A stretch of 64,000 nt of DNA from Dyadobacter beijingensis DSM 21582 (lineage in GTDB: Bacteria; Bacteroidota; Bacteroidia; Cytophagales; Spirosomataceae): NCBI RefSeq assembly GCF_000382205.1, contig NZ_KB907788.1:186001-250000 (forward strand), read 5' to 3'. This document shows positions 32,135 through 41,282 of the stretch, in pieces (the stretch's first letter is position 1; the number at the start of each line of letters is the position of its first letter). The position numbers were made by a program, and so were the translations under genes. The notes below the pieces were generated by a model. The model was not told the DNA's origin. It saw only the letters and a list, made by a program, of their open reading frames with translations, and made no database searches.

Positions 32135-33337
32135 TCAGAGCAGCCAGATCAGATCATGAAAATCCACCTTCCCGGGGTTCAGCGATTTGATCAGCCCGCA
32201 GCCGATGCCGATAATCCCTTCGCTGAATGCGATATTGCTTTGCGGGCTCCACGGGTTTTCGAGGACCTTGTAGCCCGCATAGCCATCGGCATTGAGGTCG
32301 AAACGGAGGATTTGCGTATACCAGAAGTTGGCGGCATGCTCCATCGCGACGTCGTTCGTCAGGTGTGCGGCGCGGTCGAACAGCAGGGCGAGGCCTGTCG
32401 CACCCGACAATATCCCCGCATTTTGTACGCCTGTCGGGTCGATCAGGTGGCGGCTTGCGCAGTTTTTGAGAATAGCTCTTCCTTCTTTGGACCATTCGGC
32501 GTTTTTGAATGCCGTTCCGGTTCTTAACAGGGTGTATCCCAGGCTGATATCTTCATAGCGTGAAGCCTGCCGGTTCAGGTATACCCCATAATTCTTGTCC
32601 GTTTCAGAGAGCGCCTTTTGTTCCAGATGGCGGTTCTCGATGTAGGCAATCGCCTCCTGGGTAAGCGCTTCCAGGTGCGTGGCCGGGAACAGGCCCATTT
32701 CTACGACCCTGCTCAGAATCAGCAATATCGCCGCCTCCCCCTGCGGGAAAAATAGCCCGGAGCCGGCTTCGTCGTGGTCGAGGCCGGCATTCCAATGACA
32801 GGTGCCGTCGGTGCGGACCGCGCTCCGGATAATGCCCAGCACCAGTTCTTCCACCACCGGCTGGGCGCGCTCGCGGTTATAATAGCTGCGTTGTAAAAAG
32901 TACAGCCCGTAGCCCAGCGCGCCGCTGGTGAGGCTGCCTATATTCCCCGCGCTCAGTTCGGCGCGCATTTTACTTAATAATATGGAGTCCACATCGCTCA
33001 GGAACACGTTCGGATCGATGTCGAGTACCCCCGCCTGGCAGAGGTATTGCGCAACGGAGCCCAGATCGGTGAAGTCCTGCGGGTAGGCCTTCCGCGGGTC
33101 GCCGTCGATCATGTCGCAGGCGTGGTCGAATGCCTCCCGCGCCTCGTCGAGGTAGCGTTTGCGGCCTGTGTGTACGGCGTAGAGGTATTTGAAAACGGAT
33201 ACGCCCAGGTATCCTTCCGACAGGCTGAAACTGGTCAGCTGCCGGCGGTAAATGTTGATGACCTCGTGGATTTCGTCGATTTTGGCAGCGGCAATCATGG
33301 TCGACAGCCTCGATATTCCTGGTGATGTTGATATCAT
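32135..33337 (-). CDS. LanC-like lanthionine synthetase homologue lacking catalytic residues
   Basis: A 400-residue protein with the alpha/alpha-toroid repeats of LanC: SEGYLGVSVFKYLYA, SGALGYGLYFL, DISLGYTLLRTG, NAGILSGATGLALLF, FSEGIIGIGCGL. The positions that should carry catalytic and zinc residues are replaced. The LxHGxxG histidine is Gln in FFPQGEA (196-202), the WCYG cysteine is gone in DISLGYTLL (263-271), and the CHG pair is Leu-Ser-Gly in GILSGATG (308-315). It is divergent from LanB, 259 bases away. It may act as a scaffold or binding partner rather than a cyclase. The ATG at 33337 is chosen; 33298 is possible. Confidence 0.75.
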   Translation of the reverse strand: MISTSPGISRLSTMIAAAKIDEIHEVINIYRRQLTSFSLSEGYLGVSVFKYLYAVHTGRKRYLDEAREAFDHACDMIDGDPRKAYPQDFTDLGSVAQYLCQAGVLDIDPNVFLSDVDSILLSKMRAELSAGNIGSLTSGALGYGLYFLQRSYYNRERAQPVVEELVLGIIRSAVRTDGTCHWNAGLDHDEAGSGLFFPQGEAAILLILSRVVEMGLFPATHLEALTQEAIAYIENRHLEQKALSETDKNYGVYLNRQASRYEDISLGYTLLRTGTAFKNAEWSKEGRAILKNCASRHLIDPTGVQNAGILSGATGLALLFDRAAHLTNDVAMEHAANFWYTQILRFDLNADGYAGYKVLENPWSPQSNIAFSEGIIGIGCGLIKSLNPGKVDFHDLIWLL

Positions 33338-33596
33338 TATCGTGCACAAATTTGATCTGTACACAAATGTGGGCAAGCGCGGCAACTGGCGCACATTTTT
33401 TAGACCAATTCACGGGCTATTTCGACGAAATGATGCAACGGTGCGGCGCACGGGCATTCTGGCGGCGGGATCGGGCTTTTTTCGACGGCGGGGATTTTGT
33501 CCATGAAAGCAGATCATTGGTATAAACAATTTGGCGGCCGGCGAAGAGAATGAAAAGTTTGGACCACTTTGTTTATAATGATTAACCCGCCGGCTT

Positions 33597-36500
33597 ATGT
33601 CTATTTTATCCCAAGGATTTTTCGTTTTGAGACGTCCCCGCCTGCCGCTGGATGTCCTGTATGAGTTTAATGCACGGGTCAACAACCGGGCCGAGCTTTT
33701 TGAAAAAGAGCTGATCCGTTTTTTTTCCCAGCCTGCCATGCTGGAAGCCATTTACCTGGCATCACCTGAGCTATACGATTCGTTTACCGGACTGGTGGAG
33801 GGCCGGGTGAAGACCGGTACCGAAAAACTCCTCAAAACTTTATACAAATACCTCGTGCGGATGACCTCCCGCAGTACCCCGTACGGGCTTTTTGCCGGCT
33901 GTGCGGTGGGTACGCCCGGCCCCGAAACCCGCATCGAATTCGACCCGACCGACCCCGAGTATACGCACGCACGCCTCGACATGAACTATGTGGCCGGCAT
34001 GGCGGACGCCCTTTTGGAAAAACCCGGAATCCGCGCAGCATTGCAATTTTCCGTGAATACCAGCCTTTATCGTATCGGCGATACCTACCGCTACGTGGAG
34101 AGCACATGGCAGAACGAAAAACGGTCGTACGTGCTGGCATCGGTGGACAGCAACGAATACCTCGACGGTATCATTGCCCGCGCCCGCACGGGCGCGACGA
34201 TCGGGGAGCTGGCCCGGCGTATCACCGGCCCGGAGATCAGCAGGGAAGAGGCATTGCAATATATCGACGCCCTGATCGATGCCCAGATACTGGTGTCGGA
34301 GCTGGCCGCTACGGTGACGGGCGACGAGTTTTTTCAGGTATTGAAGGCAAAATTGAGCGGTATGGACGCGGCGGCGGAAGAGGTGGCACAAATGGGGCAG
34401 GTGGCCGACTTGCTGGCGCCCGGCAACGGCGGCGTGGCGAAATACGGCGAGGTAGGGGAACTTGTGAACCGGCATTTCGTGACGACGGGCAGCAAGGACC
34501 TCATCCAGGCCGACCTTTTTTACAACACGCGCTCCTGCACGATCGGCGAACGGGCGATTGGGACGCTTTTGAAGGAATATGCCGATATTCAGTTGCTGGG
34601 CTACCAGAACCCGATGCGGGAAATGGACCAGTTTAAAAAGCGGTTCCTCGAACGTTACGAACAACGCGAAATGCCGCTGCTGGAAGTGCTGGACAGTGAA
34701 TCGGGCATCGGGTATGGCGACGTGGCCGCCGGCCGGGCCGATAATCTGCCGCTCCTGGACGACCTGCATCTTCCTGACCACGGGCATACCCCGGCGCCGG
34801 GGCTTTCGCCGCTCGCCAGGTTCCGCGAGAAACTCTGCGGACAGGCCGCGCGCGACCATTCCACGGCCGTCCGGCTGACCGACGCCATGCTGCAAGAACT
34901 CCGCGAAACGGCGCAGCCCGCCCGGATACCCGACAGTTTTTACCTGTTCGGAAACCTGGTGGCCGGCTCGCAGCAAGCCGTCGACGAGGGCGATTTCAAA
35001 TTCGTACTGAATGCCATGGGCGGACCATCGGGTTTAAAGCTGCTCGGGCGCTTTTGCCACGGCAACCCGCAGCTGGCCGGGCGCGTCAGGAAAGCCGTAG
35101 CGGAGGAAGAAAACTGCCGCGAGGACGGGATTTTCGCGGAAATCGCGCATTTGCCCGAAGCCCGCGTCGGCAATGTGCTGATGCGCCCGCATTTCCGGCA
35201 GTATGAAATCCCGTACCTTTCCGGCTCCTCGCTGCCGGAGGAGAACCGCATTATGCCGGACGATCTGATGGTGTCCGTATCGGCGGCGGGGGAGGTAATA
35301 TTGCGGTCGAAGCGGCTGAACAAACGCATTTTCCCGCGATTGACCAATGCGCACAATTTCACGGGCGGCCTGCCGGTATACCGTTTCCTCTGCGAGCTGA
35401 CCTACCAGGAAAACTACCGGTATGCGGGCTGGCATTGGGACCATCTGGCTGCGAACACATTCCTGCCGCGGGTCGAGTACAAGCATTGGATACTGAGCCG
35501 CGCAACCTGGAACCTTGATAAGGCGTTGTTTTCCAAACATTCATTGAAAGACATTTTTGCTGCCGACGAATGGCTGGCGATACGGAAAGCCTACCAAATT
35601 CCCCGTTTCGTGCAGCTGCGCCAGGGCGACAGCGAGCTGCTGATCGACGGCGATTCCGACTTTTCCGTGGGCATACTCTGCGAAACGCTCCGCAAATACG
35701 GCCAGATCACGCTCACGGAATTCCTCGAAAGCCGCGTCTTAGGCGAGCCCGGCCAGCATTACCTGAACGAAATCCTTATTCCTTTCCTGCATACGCAGGC
35801 TCCTGCGCCGGCGAAGCGGGACACGCCTGCGGCAAGTGTGCACGCAGGCAGCGCGAGGCGCAACTTCATTACCGGCAGCGAATGGCTGTATGTCAAGATT
35901 TACGCCGGTACCAAAACGGTGGACCGCCTCCTTACCACCGTCGTGAAGCCGCTTGCCGACCGGCTGGTAGCGGACGGGACGATCGAAAAGTGGTTTTTTG
36001 TCCGCTATGAAGACCCTGACTACCATATACGCCTGCGGTTTTACCACGGCAGCAACCCGTCGTTCTGGCACCGGGTGCTGGCCGAACTCAATGCGGTGAT
36101 GGACCCGCTGATTACCGACGGGATCGTCCACAAAATACAGACCGATACCTACAAGCGCGAACTGGAACGTTACGCCTGCGGGAGCTACGAGGAAGTGGAA
36201 TCCGTGTTTTTCGCCGACAGCGACGCCACGGCGGGGTTTCTGAGCCTGATTTCGGGCGACGAAGGCGAGCGGTACCGCTGGCAGATCGGGCTGCGGGCCG
36301 TGGACATGCTGCTGAACGACCTCGGTTTTACCCTCGAATCCAAAAAGGACCTGATGGACCGCCTGCAAGCCAACTTTTTCCAGGAGTTCGACGGTAACAC
36401 GCAGCTAAACATTCAGTTGAACGATAAATACCGGGCGCAGACAGGCACGATCGAACGTTTTCTAGATCCGCGTTACGACGGGGTGAATGAAATTGAAGAG

Positions 36501-36758
36501 GCCATCGTGCTGTTCGGGATACGTTCGGAACGCATCCGGGAGTCGATGAAAATCATCGGGCCGACGATGGGTGTATCGTTCCTGAGCTTCGCGAGCAGCC
36601 TCGTCCACATGTTCCTGAACCGCCTGTTCGTATCACAGCAGCGGGAGCACGAACTGGTTATTTATCACTATCTCAAAAAATACTATGGCTCCCGCCTGGC
36701 GCGCAGGAAAAATGTTGCGAAGGATGTGATCCAGGAGGGGTTTTTAGTAATAAATTAA
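33597..36758 (+). CDS. Class I lantibiotic dehydratase LanB (full length)
   Basis: A 1053-residue protein. The N-terminal glutamylation domain includes the family signature RMTSRSTPYGLFAGCAVG (Thr90-Gly97 core). The C-terminal elimination domain (SpaB_C/thiopeptide-type) starts near residue 770 with EWLYVKIYAGTKTVDRLL and continues WFFVRYEDPDYHIRLRF. These enzymes use glutamyl-tRNA to dehydrate Ser and Thr of a precursor peptide to Dha and Dhb. Both domains are in one chain, unlike the split versions. The partner LanC is divergent, and the regulators and the precursor gene lie downstream in the same direction. Confidence 0.93.
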   Translation: MSILSQGFFVLRRPRLPLDVLYEFNARVNNRAELFEKELIRFFSQPAMLEAIYLASPELYDSFTGLVEGRVKTGTEKLLKTLYKYLVRMTSRSTPYGLFAGCAVGTPGPETRIEFDPTDPEYTHARLDMNYVAGMADALLEKPGIRAALQFSVNTSLYRIGDTYRYVESTWQNEKRSYVLASVDSNEYLDGIIARARTGATIGELARRITGPEISREEALQYIDALIDAQILVSELAATVTGDEFFQVLKAKLSGMDAAAEEVAQMGQVADLLAPGNGGVAKYGEVGELVNRHFVTTGSKDLIQADLFYNTRSCTIGERAIGTLLKEYADIQLLGYQNPMREMDQFKKRFLERYEQREMPLLEVLDSESGIGYGDVAAGRADNLPLLDDLHLPDHGHTPAPGLSPLARFREKLCGQAARDHSTAVRLTDAMLQELRETAQPARIPDSFYLFGNLVAGSQQAVDEGDFKFVLNAMGGPSGLKLLGRFCHGNPQLAGRVRKAVAEEENCREDGIFAEIAHLPEARVGNVLMRPHFRQYEIPYLSGSSLPEENRIMPDDLMVSVSAAGEVILRSKRLNKRIFPRLTNAHNFTGGLPVYRFLCELTYQENYRYAGWHWDHLAANTFLPRVEYKHWILSRATWNLDKALFSKHSLKDIFAADEWLAIRKAYQIPRFVQLRQGDSELLIDGDSDFSVGILCETLRKYGQITLTEFLESRVLGEPGQHYLNEILIPFLHTQAPAPAKRDTPAASVHAGSARRNFITGSEWLYVKIYAGTKTVDRLLTTVVKPLADRLVADGTIEKWFFVRYEDPDYHIRLRFYHGSNPSFWHRVLAELNAVMDPLITDGIVHKIQTDTYKRELERYACGSYEEVESVFFADSDATAGFLSLISGDEGERYRWQIGLRAVDMLLNDLGFTLESKKDLMDRLQANFFQEFDGNTQLNIQLNDKYRAQTGTIERFLDPRYDGVNEIEEAIVLFGIRSERIRESMKIIGPTMGVSFLSFASSLVHMFLNRLFVSQQREHELVIYHYLKKYYGSRLARRKNVAKDVIQEGFLVIN

Positions 36759-36881
36759 ACGATAATGCGCATATTTGTTGCGAAAAGTGTAACCGCATTT
36801 GGTTTTTGTTGACGTTTTTACGGTTAGGTACCTTCCATAGACATTAACGATCATCAATCACAATTCGGACTCGGTGCAAAT

Positions 36882-37694
36882 ATGACAGGAAAAATCAGTT
36901 GTCTCATCGTGGACGATGAGGAGCCGGCTCATGAAGTCCTTAAATTTCTGATTGCAAAGCTTAGCTGGCTCGTCTATGCAGGCAGTTGTTACAATGTCGT
37001 GGAGGCATTGGAAATGATTCCCGAAGTAAAACCCGACATTATTTTTCTCGATGTAAATATGCCGGAACTTTCGGGGCTCGACCTGCTCAGCATCGTCGAA
37101 GCGCCGGATTCGCATGTGATCATGACCACCGCCCACGCACAGTACGCGGTGGACGGTTTTTCATTTGATGTCACGTCATTTCTCCTCAAACCCATCGGTT
37201 TCGACCGTTTCCTGAAAGCGGTGACGAAGGTGCGAAAGCTGATGGGCAACAGCCAGCCGGCCATCGACAAACCCCGGCACCTGGCGGAAGAGGTGCATGG
37301 CGGGGAGGCACCGCGCGGAAATGTCCCTGCATTCGCTTCCGAGCCACCCGCCGAGCAGCGTCCCGAGCCCGCGCACGAGGAGTATATGTGGATTCGTGCC
37401 GACCGGAAAATGTATTGTGTCTGGTTCAAGGACATCTATTTTATCGAAGGATTGAAAGACTACGTAAAAGTGTATTATTCCAACGGGGTGCTGGTGACGC
37501 TCGCCTCCATGGCCACGATGATGACGCGGCTGCCGGCCCCGCCTTTTGTGCGGACGCACCGTTCCTATATTGTCAACCGTAACATGATCAGAATGATCGA
37601 AGGAAACATGGTCACCATGCTGAACGGTATGAAAGTATCCATTGCCGTTTCGCCCACGCGCGACGAGGTTTTCAGGCAGTTGACAGAAAAATAG
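36882..37694 (+). CDS. LytTR-family response regulator of the lanthipeptide locus
   Basis: A 270-residue protein. Receiver domain: acidic pair Asp11-Asp12, phosphoacceptor Asp57 in IIFLDVNMPELSG, and LLKPIGFDRF with the conserved Lys. A Pro/Glu/Ala-rich linker (about residues 130-165) leads to a LytTR DNA-binding domain (KDIYFIEGLKDYVKVYY, FVRTHRSYIVNRNMI). Its stop is nine bases before the GTG start of the sensor kinase, so the two are cotranscribed. It lies between LanB and the precursor gene and so probably controls precursor production. Confidence 0.9.
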   Translation: MTGKISCLIVDDEEPAHEVLKFLIAKLSWLVYAGSCYNVVEALEMIPEVKPDIIFLDVNMPELSGLDLLSIVEAPDSHVIMTTAHAQYAVDGFSFDVTSFLLKPIGFDRFLKAVTKVRKLMGNSQPAIDKPRHLAEEVHGGEAPRGNVPAFASEPPAEQRPEPAHEEYMWIRADRKMYCVWFKDIYFIEGLKDYVKVYYSNGVLVTLASMATMMTRLPAPPFVRTHRSYIVNRNMIRMIEGNMVTMLNGMKVSIAVSPTRDEVFRQLTEK

Positions 37695-37703
37695 CATTCA
37701 GGC

Positions 37704-38846
37704 GTGGAGAATACTATCGTAAAAAAGCGGTCGCTGATCGAAAAGCTCCTCTTCCCGCGCACGCAGGGGCTGCGGGTGGCTTATCATATTCTGTTTTGGA
37801 CCTGTTTTATATTATTGCATTACGCTTATGCGTTGCCGGTAATAGGACGAAAGAGCGCTGATGCTACCGTAACGCTCGCCAACTTTTCTTACTTTTTAAA
37901 AATAATACCCGAGTACTATATCTGCGTTGGTATTTACAATGTATTGGGAAAGTATGTTCGCGGAATATTGCTGGCGTTCATTGTCGTTATCGCAGCACTG
38001 ATCACGAACCATGTCTTCTCCATATTTATGTTCATTGGGGTGGACAAATTAGCGGGCCTCGAAAATATGACCGAACGGTTCCAGATGTTTTCGAAAATGT
38101 ATCTACAACCTTTTGATTTTCGGGACATTCGGTCGTGGCTTGTCTTTACCAACGACCTTTCCGAAATTCAGTTTTTTATGGTGCCTGCAACGCTGAAAAT
38201 GGCAAAATATGCAGCGAACGAGACCATTGCCCGTCAAAAGCTGCAAAGTGACGCATTAGCTATGGAGCTGAAAGCGTTGAAATCGCAGATCAACCCGCAT
38301 TTCGTATTTAACGTATTGAATGCGGCTTATGCTAAAATTTTACCAATTTCAGAGGACGCTGCCGAGCACCTTCAAAAAATCGCCGAGATTCTACGGTTTT
38401 CGCTTTATGAGATGGACGATGAATTTATCGGACTTGAAAAAGAGCTTTCGTACATGAATCTATACATCGAGTTGGAATCGATACGTAGCAACCGCCGCTG
38501 CAAGGTTAATGTAAGCAAGTACGGGCAGATCGCAGAAACGCATCGAATTCCAACATTATCGTTGATTACGCTGGTTGAAAATGCATTCAAACACGGCGTT
38601 CACGCAAGCCGCAAGGAATCCTATGTGAATATTCTGATCGACGTTTCGTCCGGCTCGCTGGAATTTACCATCGCCAACAGTAAGCCGGAAAATCCAGTCC
38701 TGCGTGCAAAGGAAGGCCGGAGTGGTGGAATTGGTCTGGTTAACCTGGAAAAACGATTGGAGATTTACTATCCTGGTCGCTATGAATTCGAGAAAACGGA
38801 AACTGCTGCCGAGTTCACAGTTTCGGTGACATTTCCCCTGGAATAG
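37704..38846 (+). CDS. LytS/YehU-type sensor histidine kinase
   Basis: A 380-residue protein starting with GTG. About four hydrophobic segments lie in the first 180 residues (VAYHILFWTCFILLHYAY, ILLAFIVVIAALITNHVFS among them). The His_kinase domain follows, with LKSQINPHFVFNVLNA (phosphoacceptor His in NPHF), and an HATPase region with LVENAFKHGVHA and GGIGLVNLEKRLEIYY. This is the standard partner of LytTR regulators in Bacteroidota. The short sensor part suggests detection of a membrane or peptide signal, perhaps the modified peptide itself (inference). Confidence 0.9.
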   Translation: MENTIVKKRSLIEKLLFPRTQGLRVAYHILFWTCFILLHYAYALPVIGRKSADATVTLANFSYFLKIIPEYYICVGIYNVLGKYVRGILLAFIVVIAALITNHVFSIFMFIGVDKLAGLENMTERFQMFSKMYLQPFDFRDIRSWLVFTNDLSEIQFFMVPATLKMAKYAANETIARQKLQSDALAMELKALKSQINPHFVFNVLNAAYAKILPISEDAAEHLQKIAEILRFSLYEMDDEFIGLEKELSYMNLYIELESIRSNRRCKVNVSKYGQIAETHRIPTLSLITLVENAFKHGVHASRKESYVNILIDVSSGSLEFTIANSKPENPVLRAKEGRSGGIGLVNLEKRLEIYYPGRYEFEKTETAAEFTVSVTFPLE

Positions 38847-38960
38847 CAGTTTCGAAGCAATACTTCATTTGGTCGAGGAAGGGCCGAGCTTCGTATAAAA
38901 AGATTCTACAGCCGCTTTTTGAAGGATTAATTTGTGGTGTTAATCAACCCTAATTATACA

Positions 38961-39113
38961 ATGAAAAAGCAAACAACCATCCCCGCTAAACTTCAACTCG
39001 TAAAATCAACTGTGGCACGCCTGAATGGATTTTCATCCATCCGCGGCAACAGAATTCACATTCAGGACGAGACGACCGCGAGCAGCATGCTATGTAGAAC
39101 AGTACTGATCTGA
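38961..39113 (+). CDS. Class I lanthipeptide precursor (LanA), putative
   Basis: A 50-residue reading frame too small for default gene callers. Residues 10-22 read KLQLVKSTVARLN, close to the Bacteroidota class I lanthipeptide leader pattern (K-L-x-L-x-K-x-T-[IV]-A-x-L-N). The C-terminal part DETTASSMLCRTVLI supplies dehydratable Thr38, Thr39, Ser41, Ser42 and Thr47 and a single Cys45. No GG cleavage site is visible. It lies 114 bases after the sensor kinase, in the same direction as LanB. One cysteine allows at most one lanthionine ring, which agrees with the degenerate LanC. The remaining 38847-38960 stretch holds no other gene. Confidence 0.7.
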   Translation: MKKQTTIPAKLQLVKSTVARLNGFSSIRGNRIHIQDETTASSMLCRTVLI

Positions 39114-39147
39114 CATCGCGACCCGAAGCGGAAAAGTGCCCGCCCCA

Positions 39148-39186
39148 CGCCACTACCGGCCATTCCCTGAACCGCCGGTAGTGGCG
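39148..39186. terminator. Hairpin between the precursor gene and the TPR kinase gene
   Basis: A perfect 13-bp inverted repeat (39148-39160 with 39174-39186, loop of 13) begins 35 bases after the precursor stop and is followed on the plus strand by TTTACATTTATT. It overlaps the last codons of the convergent kinase gene (ends 39153) and can serve both directions. Confidence 0.65.
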
Positions 39187-41279
39187 TTTACATTTATTAC
39201 TGTCCTGGTGATCCCTTCTTCCGGGTTCTCGAACCGAACCGTCAGGCCGGATTTGGCCGAGAGCTCGTCCACGAGGCGCAAGCCTAGTCCCGAGAGGCCT
39301 TTTTGCAGGTCCGTTTGTGCGAGTACCCGCTCGTATTGCGCCTGACTGAATGCCGGGCCCGTGTTTTCGATCGTCAGGCGGCGGGCGGCTTCGTCCCAGG
39401 CCAGGGTGAGCGTACTTTGCTCTTCGGCGGCTTTGATGGCATTTTGCAGCAGGTTGCGCAGGATTGTCTGCAGGTAGTAGGGGTCCGTGTCGGCGGCGGC
39501 TTCCCCGGGAATGTCGTGGATTACCTGCAGCTGTTTGGCTTCGATATTCAGATGCAGCAGGCTCAGGCATTGGGCCGTCACCTCGGCGATCGCCACGTGT
39601 TCGATGCTGGGCTGGAACTGGTTCATCTGCGTTTTCGACCAGAGGAGCAGGTTCTCCATCGTTTCGAGCAACGAGCCGGTGGCCGTTTGGATTTTTTCGC
39701 TGAGCTGCTCTTTCTGGATGTGGTTCAACCGGTCGGGATTGAGCTGTTGCAGTTTCAGGAACTGGTACACCTGGCTGATAGGCGAGCGGAGGTCGTGGCT
39801 GATAATGCCGAAAAGCTTGGCCTTGGTGCGGTTGGCTTCTTCCAGATCCTCGATCAGCTTCCCGAGCTGGCGGTTTTTATCGTCGAGCAGGGTGGCCGTG
39901 CGGCGTTTGTTCCGGTAAATAACGCCCAGCAGCACGAGCGACAGCGTCACGAATGCCAGTCCGGAGATCAGCCAGAGGCGCTGTTTCTGCGCTTCATCGA
40001 TTTGCAGGTTCTTGATCTGTATTTCAGCCTGCTTTTCCTTGTTCTGGTAGCGCGCCTCGGCGTCGGCAATGCTCTTTTTGGCCGATTCCCGGTAGAGCGA
40101 GTCGCGGAGCGGCGCATATTTGTCGTAATAGGCGTAAGCATTCTGCCACTGGCCTGCCGCCGCATAGCAGCGCGCGATCGATTGCAGCAGGGCCACGTAC
40201 ATTTGCGCGCCGAATTCCTCGATCAGCGGTTCCGAGGCGGTCAGCAGCGGCAGTGCCTTTTCGTATTTCTTTTGCGCATAATACACGCTGCCTTCCATGT
40301 ACCGCACCTGTGACATCAGGAAATCCGGCGCCCATTGCGGGGCGAGTGCCACAGCGCGCTGAATGTAAATGGCCGCACTGTCGGGCTTGTTCCGGGTGAG
40401 GTAATAATCCGTAAAACCCAGGTCGGCGGCGATCTTGTTGTGCCGGCGCGTCGGCTGTATGTCGTCCGGCGTAAGCATGGCCGAGAGGCTGTCGTAGTAG
40501 GTGCGTGCCATAGCCGGCTGCCGGAGCAGCAGGTAAGCGTCCGTCATATCCTTGTAATAATGATGACGGTACACCGTATTGTTCACCATGTAGCTCCGGG
40601 CCTCTTTCGCGTACCGGAGGCCATTATCGGCCTGTTCCAGTTCAAAGTACATTTCGGCCAGGTTCATCAGGTCGGATACCACGTATTCGCGGTCTTTCAC
40701 CTTTCCCTGCGCGATGAGCTTTTTCTTTAATTCGATGGATTCCAGCAGGTAGCGGACCTGCTTTTCATATTCACCGCGTATCGAATAGTAGTTCTGGATC
40801 GAAGAATACAGTTCGACTTTGTCCATCGGATCGCGCAGCGTGTCCACGATCGCCAGGGCCTCTTTCAGCGCAGCTTCGCTTTTAGCCTTGAAACCGGCCA
40901 CATTGTTGTATAAAAAAAGCAGCCGGTCGAGCGACTGGACCGTTTGCCGCGTGTCGCGGGCCTTTTTGGCATAGTCCAGCGACTTTTCGTAAATGCGGAA
41001 ACAGCTGTCTGATTTCGAAGTGGTTTCCAATGCGAATCCCAGCTGGTAATGAAACAATGCAAGCCGTTTCGCGTCGTTGGCCGGGGTCAGTTTAATGGCA
41101 TAAAGCGCCACGTCATGCAGCGCGACATGCTTTTCGGCCAGTATAAGCGAGTCGCCGATTTTGGCGAGCCGTTCCAGTTTGGCCGTCGTCGTTTTGTATT
41201 TCGAAAGATCGGGCAGGGGCTGGGCAAATGCCTGCAACGCCGCAAAAAGCCCGAAAATAAAAGGTAGAGTTCTTTTCAT
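39153..41279 (-). CDS. TPR-containing sensor histidine kinase
   Basis: A 708-residue protein. Signal peptide (MKRTLPFIFGLFAALQAFA-Q), then about 380 residues of TPR-like helical repeats in the periplasm (LFHYQLGFALETTSKSDSCFRIYEKSLDYA, SVYYAQKKYEKALPLL, ARCYAAAGQWQNAYAYYDKYAPL), a coiled-coil, one membrane helix (LWLISGLAFVTLSLVLLGVIY) and a cytoplasmic kinase. The HisKA motif is LFGIISHDLRSPISQ and the ATPase parts are LLQNAIKAA and GLSGLGLRLVDEL. It starts three bases after the stop of the LytTR regulator at 41283, so the two are one operon. The periplasmic TPR suggests sensing of an envelope protein or peptide. Confidence 0.9.
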   Translation of the reverse strand: MKRTLPFIFGLFAALQAFAQPLPDLSKYKTTTAKLERLAKIGDSLILAEKHVALHDVALYAIKLTPANDAKRLALFHYQLGFALETTSKSDSCFRIYEKSLDYAKKARDTRQTVQSLDRLLFLYNNVAGFKAKSEAALKEALAIVDTLRDPMDKVELYSSIQNYYSIRGEYEKQVRYLLESIELKKKLIAQGKVKDREYVVSDLMNLAEMYFELEQADNGLRYAKEARSYMVNNTVYRHHYYKDMTDAYLLLRQPAMARTYYDSLSAMLTPDDIQPTRRHNKIAADLGFTDYYLTRNKPDSAAIYIQRAVALAPQWAPDFLMSQVRYMEGSVYYAQKKYEKALPLLTASEPLIEEFGAQMYVALLQSIARCYAAAGQWQNAYAYYDKYAPLRDSLYRESAKKSIADAEARYQNKEKQAEIQIKNLQIDEAQKQRLWLISGLAFVTLSLVLLGVIYRNKRRTATLLDDKNRQLGKLIEDLEEANRTKAKLFGIISHDLRSPISQVYQFLKLQQLNPDRLNHIQKEQLSEKIQTATGSLLETMENLLLWSKTQMNQFQPSIEHVAIAEVTAQCLSLLHLNIEAKQLQVIHDIPGEAAADTDPYYLQTILRNLLQNAIKAAEEQSTLTLAWDEAARRLTIENTGPAFSQAQYERVLAQTDLQKGLSGLGLRLVDELSAKSGLTVRFENPEEGITRTVINVNATTGGSGNGR

Positions 41280-41282
41280 CGG

